A stretch of 40,221 nucleotides of DNA, from NCBI GenBank assembly GCA_017631285.1, contig JAGBTO010000018.1, positions 1 through 40,221 of the forward strand. The letters run 5' to 3'. Below the pieces are notes generated by a model that was not told the DNA's origin, made no database searches, and worked only from the letters and a program-made list of their open reading frames with translations. Position 1 is the stretch's first letter. Each line of letters opens with the position of its first letter. The DNA is from Alistipes sp. (lineage in GTDB: Bacteria; Bacteroidota; Bacteroidia; Bacteroidales; Rikenellaceae). This document shows, one piece after another, positions 35,531 through 40,221 of the stretch. A program made the translations under genes and the position numbers.

Positions 35531-38386
35531 CTATCGTTTACAAATGGCTTTAAAATCACAATATGTGCAATTCTCTCGACTCTCCTCCGCACTGCATCGC
35601 TCGAATGGGCGGGATAAATCAAATAACTCATTCAGCTTTTCGCGTAACATTGGTTCAAACGAGGAAGCATAGTCGTTATAATAGACTCCTGCACACTCTT
35701 TGTTGCTCTTGTCGATGAGTAGTGGTGAGTACTCTTTCTCGTGTATGTGTCGGGCATAATACAATGCGGGTTGTACATTGCGCTGAAACTTATTATTTAA
35801 AACCATTGAATAAATCATGGTTTGCAGTAAGTTTTTTTTCTTGTTTCGTGTAGCTCCTGTGAATAACGATTCTATGCCATTGAAATCCAAATTGCACTCA
35901 CCGGTTTTGTAATCCACAACTCTAATTGTGCCATTATCGAGCGAGTCGATGCGGTCGGCGCGTCCTCCTATGGCAATCTGTCTGCCATCATCGAGCGTAA
36001 ACTGAGAATTAATATCTTCCTCAACAGCCATCAACGCAAAATTATTGTGTTTTATGTCATAAGGGATGATGCCGTGATATATGTATTTGACAATAATTCG
36101 TTTTACCAACATTAAGCTACCCGTATATGCTGTAGTTTGGGTATTGTGATTGTTTAGATAATTTTTATTAATAGATTCTACCACAGCATGTTCTACATCT
36201 TTTTCCGATATCTTTTCCAATTGCGATATGGGATTGGCTATGCCTTCTATCTGAGCATACAATATCTCCATAGCATCGTGTAATATTGTGCCAAACATAG
36301 GGCTGTCAACCTCCTCAGATAATTCGTCTGGAGATTTTAGCTTGGCAATTGAACTGAAATAGAACTTCATCGGACAGGTGATGTAGTTTGCAAATGCCGA
36401 AGGAGATAGCAATTTTTTATTTTCTGCTCGTGTGAAACGCTCTAATTCTTTTGCTGTCTGACCGCTTTTGGGAACCACATCATCAGTAGTGTCACTTACG
36501 GTAATATCTACACCTGCATTAATGTGTTCGATATCGTATGGTGACTCAAAATCTAGCTGATATATGTAGCGACTTTGCTCGCCTGTGCTCTTTTCGTCAG
36601 CATGTGAACAATACAGCATATCAACTCGTTTAGCTCGCTGGATAAGACGATAAAAATAGTATGCATAGACCCCTTCATGATGCTCAGGTGTGGGGATGCC
36701 ATATGCTGCTCGTAGGTTGTATGGTATGAATGACGATGTTCCTGTAAGGTTGCCAGGGAAATTGTCATCGTTCATAGAGAGGATGATAACATTGTCAAAA
36801 TCAAGATTTCGAGTCTCTAATATTCCCATAATCTGTAACCCTTGCAACGGCTCACCGCTGAATGGTATTCTAGTGGTCTGCAGATGTCGTCTAAGAAGTG
36901 AAGTGTAGATTGAGTTGGATATATTTATATTGCATATTTTCAGACAGTTGTCGAGCTCGTTGATATTATCGGCTATGATTGATAGATAAGATAGCATTAG
37001 ATCGTCGTTTCCGCAATCTGATTTAGTGAGAAATATAGCGTTAATTACATCAAGTAAATATTTAGATAAACTACTGTATTTATCGTGAGGTGAGAATATT
37101 GTATTCAACAATTCGTCTTGAGCAAAAAACGTATCGCTGACTCTAATATGTCGGCCATCGATAATCTCTTTTTGTTTTTGTCTAGCGGTATCGCCAATGA
37201 TGTTTGTGATGAATGGATGTGACAATATTCCATTTACATCGATGTGGTAGAAATTGTATCCATTGGTCTCAGTACGACAATTCTTTTGAAGTTCGATTAG
37301 GCGTTCGATGAATGAGTAAGCTGTAGTCTGTCGCAGTGGATAACCCATGGTTACATTTATATTATCTTGCAGCTCTTCGGGAAGAGAGTGTAGCAATGGT
37401 AATAAAAGAGATTCGTCGGTTAGGACTATTGCTGTGCGGGAGTCAAATTGCAACGATGGTGATATTTCGTGTAGTATTTTGTTTACATACTTGCATTGTA
37501 TTGCATTCGACACAGTTGATATAGCTCTGAGGCTTTTTTTCTCATTACTAAAATTGTTGTTCGATATCTCAATTGATGGCTTGAATTGAGATAAGTTGTT
37601 GCGCAAGAAGTGTCCGGCTTCCTGCTCTTTTTGTTGGGTATAATATACGTCGTAGTCCCACACAAAGTCGCATATGCAATTATTATCAAGATATTTCAAT
37701 ACTCTCTTTTCGCATTCTGAAAGGGCATTGAATCCGATAAATACATAATGTTTCGATATGTCGGGGTGCGCTATATTATTCTCAATATTCTCAACAGCTA
37801 CGCGATATATCATACCTGTGTATGCAACTTGGAGTTGCTGCAGACGTTTATAAAAAGAGTGATATATTGGAGCCAATGATTGCCAGATAGTCATGAATTT
37901 GCGTTTCTCGTCACTTAGGGAATCTTTGTTTGAAAAGTTGCTCCAAAATGAAGAGATAATTTGTCTCATTTCTGGTGTTAAATAAGATAAATCAGCCTCC
38001 AACTCCTTGATGTCGTATATGTTGCTAAACAACATGTCGGCATCAATTAAGTATTTGTCGATTAAGTCGAAATCGTTTAATAACATCTCGCCCCAGAAAT
38101 AGAATTTGTCGAACTCTTCCGATGGGTGATGTTGTTTATATATATTAAACAACTCGGTAATTAGTTGTATCTTATTACCCACTACGAACGACGATGCTTC
38201 ACACATTATATCGTCCATTGAGATGTATTGAGGTTGCCAAATGGGTTTGTCTATAATCTTTGCAAGTGCATCTGAGAAGAATAGACGAGCACGACGTGAC
38301 GGAAAAACCAACGTGAGTGACGAGATGTTATCTCCGTGGTTATTGTATAGTTTTTCTGCTACTTCAGAAAGAAAAGTTTGTTGCAT
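35531..38386 (-). CDS. AddB-like PD-(D/E)XK nuclease subunit
   Basis: This 951-residue protein is the AddB-like partner. The N-terminal helicase-like half has the family opening LTLVFPSRRARLFFSDAL but no intact Walker A, so it is probably an inactive helicase scaffold. The C-terminal nuclease domain carries GGRADRIDSLDNGTIRVVDY followed by KTG, supplying the catalytic D and DYK. A four-cysteine iron-sulfur cluster is indicated by C in ANYITCPMKFYF before the nuclease core and three cysteines in NCTYCDFKAIC at the end, the arrangement known for AddB. The start at 38386 lies just after an 11-bp inverted repeat that overlaps its likely promoter. Confidence 0.85.
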   Translation of the reverse strand: MQQTFLSEVAEKLYNNHGDNISSLTLVFPSRRARLFFSDALAKIIDKPIWQPQYISMDDIMCEASSFVVGNKIQLITELFNIYKQHHPSEEFDKFYFWGEMLLNDFDLIDKYLIDADMLFSNIYDIKELEADLSYLTPEMRQIISSFWSNFSNKDSLSDEKRKFMTIWQSLAPIYHSFYKRLQQLQVAYTGMIYRVAVENIENNIAHPDISKHYVFIGFNALSECEKRVLKYLDNNCICDFVWDYDVYYTQQKEQEAGHFLRNNLSQFKPSIEISNNNFSNEKKSLRAISTVSNAIQCKYVNKILHEISPSLQFDSRTAIVLTDESLLLPLLHSLPEELQDNINVTMGYPLRQTTAYSFIERLIELQKNCRTETNGYNFYHIDVNGILSHPFITNIIGDTARQKQKEIIDGRHIRVSDTFFAQDELLNTIFSPHDKYSSLSKYLLDVINAIFLTKSDCGNDDLMLSYLSIIADNINELDNCLKICNINISNSIYTSLLRRHLQTTRIPFSGEPLQGLQIMGILETRNLDFDNVIILSMNDDNFPGNLTGTSSFIPYNLRAAYGIPTPEHHEGVYAYYFYRLIQRAKRVDMLYCSHADEKSTGEQSRYIYQLDFESPYDIEHINAGVDITVSDTTDDVVPKSGQTAKELERFTRAENKKLLSPSAFANYITCPMKFYFSSIAKLKSPDELSEEVDSPMFGTILHDAMEILYAQIEGIANPISQLEKISEKDVEHAVVESINKNYLNNHNTQTTAYTGSLMLVKRIIVKYIYHGIIPYDIKHNNFALMAVEEDINSQFTLDDGRQIAIGGRADRIDSLDNGTIRVVDYKTGECNLDFNGIESLFTGATRNKKKNLLQTMIYSMVLNNKFQRNVQPALYYARHIHEKEYSPLLIDKSNKECAGVYYNDYASSFEPMLREKLNELFDLSRPFERCSAEESRENCTYCDFKAICKR

Positions 38387-38393
38387 AGCCGAG

Positions 38394-38421
38394 TAATTTT
38401 GCTACGAAGTTAGCAAAATTA
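38394..38421 (-). promoter_or_regulatory. 11-bp inverted repeat over the addB-like promoter
   Basis: TAATTTTGCTA (38394-38404) and TAGCAAAATTA (38411-38421) are exact reverse complements with a 6-base spacer. The minus-strand sequence TAACTTCG (38405-38412), a one-mismatch -7 box, lies between and across the arms. The start codon is 7 bases beyond the repeat. It looks like an operator. Confidence 0.5.
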
Positions 38422-38448
38422 TGTCGTTTATGCCAATGATTAATAAAT

Positions 38449-39408
38449 TTAATCAAAAGATTGCATCCCAGATTGGGCTATACGTATAATACGCTGGTAC
38501 TCTTCGGGGGAAAGTTCCATGAAGAAGTAGTGTATAGGGTCAATGCGCATGCCATTGTAGCGTACCTCGTAGTGGAGGTGAGGCGCGAGCGATAAGCCCG
38601 AGTTGCCGGATAAAGCTATAATGTCACCACGTTGCACTTTTTGTCCTCGTTGCACACCTGCACTCAATAAATGGCTATACGATGTCTGATAACCATTGCC
38701 ATGGTCGATGATGATGGTTTTACCCAATGTCGAGTTTTTGTCTGAAATCTCTTTTATGATACCATCGGCAGTTGCAAATATGCTTGAACCTTCACCAACA
38801 GTGTAATCAATACCTTGGTGAGATTTTAGTGTGCGATAGAAAGGGTTAAGTATTGTTCCATAACCTGCGGTGAGTAGGGTGAGTTGCTTGTTAATGACGG
38901 GTTGTATTGAAGGTATTGAATTGACCTTGGTGCCCATATTTTTGCTCAACTCATTAATCTTGTGCCATGACTGTTCAAGTTCGTTATAGCGTTTGTTTAG
39001 ATCATCTATCTTGGTGGATAACTCCAATAGTAACTGTTTTTTTGTTTTTGATATATTTTTTTCGTAGTTGGCAAGACGCTGCTCTTGGCGTTCGATGTCC
39101 AAGTCATAAGGGTTTGTTTCAAATAAAATTCTAAAGACACTCTGGTCGCGTTCGGTTATGTTGTCTAGAATCATCTCCAATGAATCATACCTGCTGCTAA
39201 GTTGCTCATATTCCGATCGTAAGCGATCGGTCTGTTCGCGCATGCGGTACTCTTCAGGAGTGTCAAACAACAATGCAAAACCGGTATAATACAACAACGC
39301 AGCACTAACCCATGCGAATAACCTGAAAATTAGTCCTATAATGCGTCTTTTTTTTGCGCGCTTTGTTGTATGTGATGCGTTTTGTGTCATGTCATTATTC
39401 TGCCTCAT
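38449..39408 (-). CDS. M23 family peptidase (LytM domain), membrane-anchored
   Basis: This 319-residue protein has a basic cytoplasmic N-terminus (TTKRAKKRRIIG), one transmembrane helix (about residues 26-48), a periplasmic coiled coil (about 55-160) and a C-terminal M23 zinc endopeptidase domain. The metal ligands are present in HQGIDY and HLHYEV, so it should be active on peptidoglycan cross-links or act as an amidase activator. The ATG at 39408 overlaps the upstream gene by 14 bases; a second ATG at 39390 would give 313 residues and a 4-base gap, and is equally plausible. It is paralogous to the upstream partial gene: both share an F-x-TP motif, coiled coil and LytM domain. Confidence 0.88.
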   Translation of the reverse strand: MRQNNDMTQNASHTTKRAKKRRIIGLIFRLFAWVSAALLYYTGFALLFDTPEEYRMREQTDRLRSEYEQLSSRYDSLEMILDNITERDQSVFRILFETNPYDLDIERQEQRLANYEKNISKTKKQLLLELSTKIDDLNKRYNELEQSWHKINELSKNMGTKVNSIPSIQPVINKQLTLLTAGYGTILNPFYRTLKSHQGIDYTVGEGSSIFATADGIIKEISDKNSTLGKTIIIDHGNGYQTSYSHLLSAGVQRGQKVQRGDIIALSGNSGLSLAPHLHYEVRYNGMRIDPIHYFFMELSPEEYQRIIRIAQSGMQSFD

Positions 39409-40221
39409 AGTTAGCCTCTTGGATTTGGTTCATCAGGCTCTTGTATGCTTCTGCCGACATGTTGCGGTCGAAGTAATTGATTGGGTTTACGTGTGAACGC
39501 TTGTAGATCACCTCATAATGCAAGTGGGGTGATGTCGATACGCCTGTGTTGCCCATGTCTGCAATTAGCTGACCTCGGCTGATTGTGTCACCTTTGGCTA
39601 CGTGAATTTTATTTAAGTGAGCATATCGCGTTTTGTATCCAAAGCCGTGATTTATAAGAATTTGTGTTCCATAACCATGGCGGGCACGACTGCGGTCAAT
39701 CATCTCCACTACGCCATTGCCTGTGGCATAGATTGGATCGCCAATTCTACCTGGCATATCTACGCCGCTATGGAATTTCCATCGGTGATACACCGGGTGC
39801 ATGCGATAGCCAAAAGCTCCGATTTTGTTGCGCATTTTTGTGCGATCAATAGGCCAAATGGCAGGTATCGCTGTTGAAAACTTTTCTTTGTCGAGTGAGA
39901 ATTGTTGTAATTCATCAAGCGACTTCGATTGGAGATATAGACTGCGAGCCAACTGATCCATCTCTCTCCATGTCTGTTTTATTATTGAGGCGTAGTTGCC
40001 TTCGCCGATGACTGCGTATTTATCTTCCGAGTAAGGATTGTATATTCCTTCAATCGACATTGTGTCGGTTGAAAACAGTGGGCGATATACAAAATTGTCG
40101 CGATGTTTAATCTGTTGTAACTTACTTTGTGAAGTGCGAATTTTGCTTTGGAGGATGTCGTACTTAAGCTTTAGTTCGCGATTCTCGTCGGCAAGATTAT
40201 ACATTTTGGGAGTATAGAAAA
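39395..40221 (-). CDS. M23 family peptidase (LytM domain), 5' partial
   Basis: The frame runs off the window edge. The first ATG inside it (40204) is probably not the start: the five codons upstream read FYTPK, and FYTPKMYNLADENRELKLKY lines up with LFDTPEEY and the following coiled coil just after the membrane helix of the neighbouring paralogue. The cytoplasmic and membrane part should therefore lie beyond 40221. The visible part has a coiled coil and an M23 domain with FHSGVDMPG and HLHYEV zinc-ligand motifs, intact for catalysis. It is the first gene of a tandem pair of cell-wall peptidases, which are typical envelope-remodelling enzymes. Confidence 0.85.
   Translation of the reverse strand, partial: FYTPKMYNLADENRELKLKYDILQSKIRTSQSKLQQIKHRDNFVYRPLFSTDTMSIEGIYNPYSEDKYAVIGEGNYASIIKQTWREMDQLARSLYLQSKSLDELQQFSLDKEKFSTAIPAIWPIDRTKMRNKIGAFGYRMHPVYHRWKFHSGVDMPGRIGDPIYATGNGVVEMIDRSRARHGYGTQILINHGFGYKTRYAHLNKIHVAKGDTISRGQLIADMGNTGVSTSPHLHYEVIYKRSHVNPINYFDRNMSAEAYKSLMNQIQEANYEAE

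Noticed and set aside
1..40221. CRISPR array, insertion sequence, prophage or defence island
   Set aside because: I found no regular long direct repeats, no transposase or integrase, no phage structural gene and no recognisable defence gene; the AddAB-like pair is general repair machinery.

Overview
The window looks like an ordinary chromosomal stretch of a gut-type member of the Bacteroidota, most likely order Bacteroidales. The evidence is convergent. Nearly every intergenic region carries the Bacteroidota promoter signature (a -33 TTTG-like box about 19-21 bases before TAnnTTTG), Shine-Dalgarno sequences are weak or absent, and several small families typical of the group are present (DUF4491, DUF4251, DUF2795, TSCPD, DUF1573, GH127). 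I cannot place the genus from sequence reading alone; an Alistipes-like or other Bacteroidales host is possible.

Layout. 1-2255 (+): the peptidoglycan lytic transglycosylase mltG and a family-4 type glycosyltransferase, ending at a bidirectional terminator. 2309-7578 (-): era, a large TPR protein, an MFS transporter and a secreted metallo-beta-lactamase-fold hydrolase, in that transcriptional order. 7669-9000 (-): ffh, the protein of the signal recognition particle. 9179-10087 (+): a chloramphenicol-acetyltransferase-like protein and a DUF4491 membrane protein. 10141-11433 (-): two unrecognised and apparently related membrane proteins behind a clear promoter and a hairpin leader. 11740-17125 (+): two tandem GH127 beta-L-arabinofuranosidase-like lipoproteins and a hotdog thioesterase. 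17233-17306: tRNA-Gln. 17392-19291 (+): a GNAT acetyltransferase and an exported bleomycin-hydrolase-like C1B peptidase. 19524-22255 (-): a DUF2795 protein, then an operon of an HI0933-family flavoprotein, a degenerate methyltransferase-like protein and a PduO-type cobalamin adenosyltransferase. 22377-23797 (+): a TSCPD protein and an exported alpha/beta hydrolase. 23857-25619 (-): nusB, a DUF1573 lipoprotein and yajC. 25857-26336 (+): ispF. 26365-30603 (-): a TauE/SafE permease, uvrA and a DUF4251 protein. 30683-32279 (-): CvfB-like S1 protein and a methyltransferase. 32384-38386 (-): an AddB/AddA-type nuclease-helicase pair. 38449-40221 (-): two paralogous M23 peptidases, the first cut off by the window edge.

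Functionally the window is dominated by housekeeping: envelope (mltG, M23 pair), protein targeting (ffh, yajC), ribosome assembly and transcription (era, nusB), DNA repair (uvrA, addAB) and isoprenoid synthesis (ispF). The accessory element is the L-arabinose glycan degradation pair. I see no phage, transposon, CRISPR array or recognisable defence island. I do not see a convincing new system. The most interesting signals are cis-regulatory: perfect inverted repeats that bracket or overlap the -7 boxes and start regions of era, the DUF4251 gene and addB, a three-half-site motif between two divergent promoters, a hairpin leader before the two unknown membrane proteins, and 7-base-period arrays directly upstream of two promoters.
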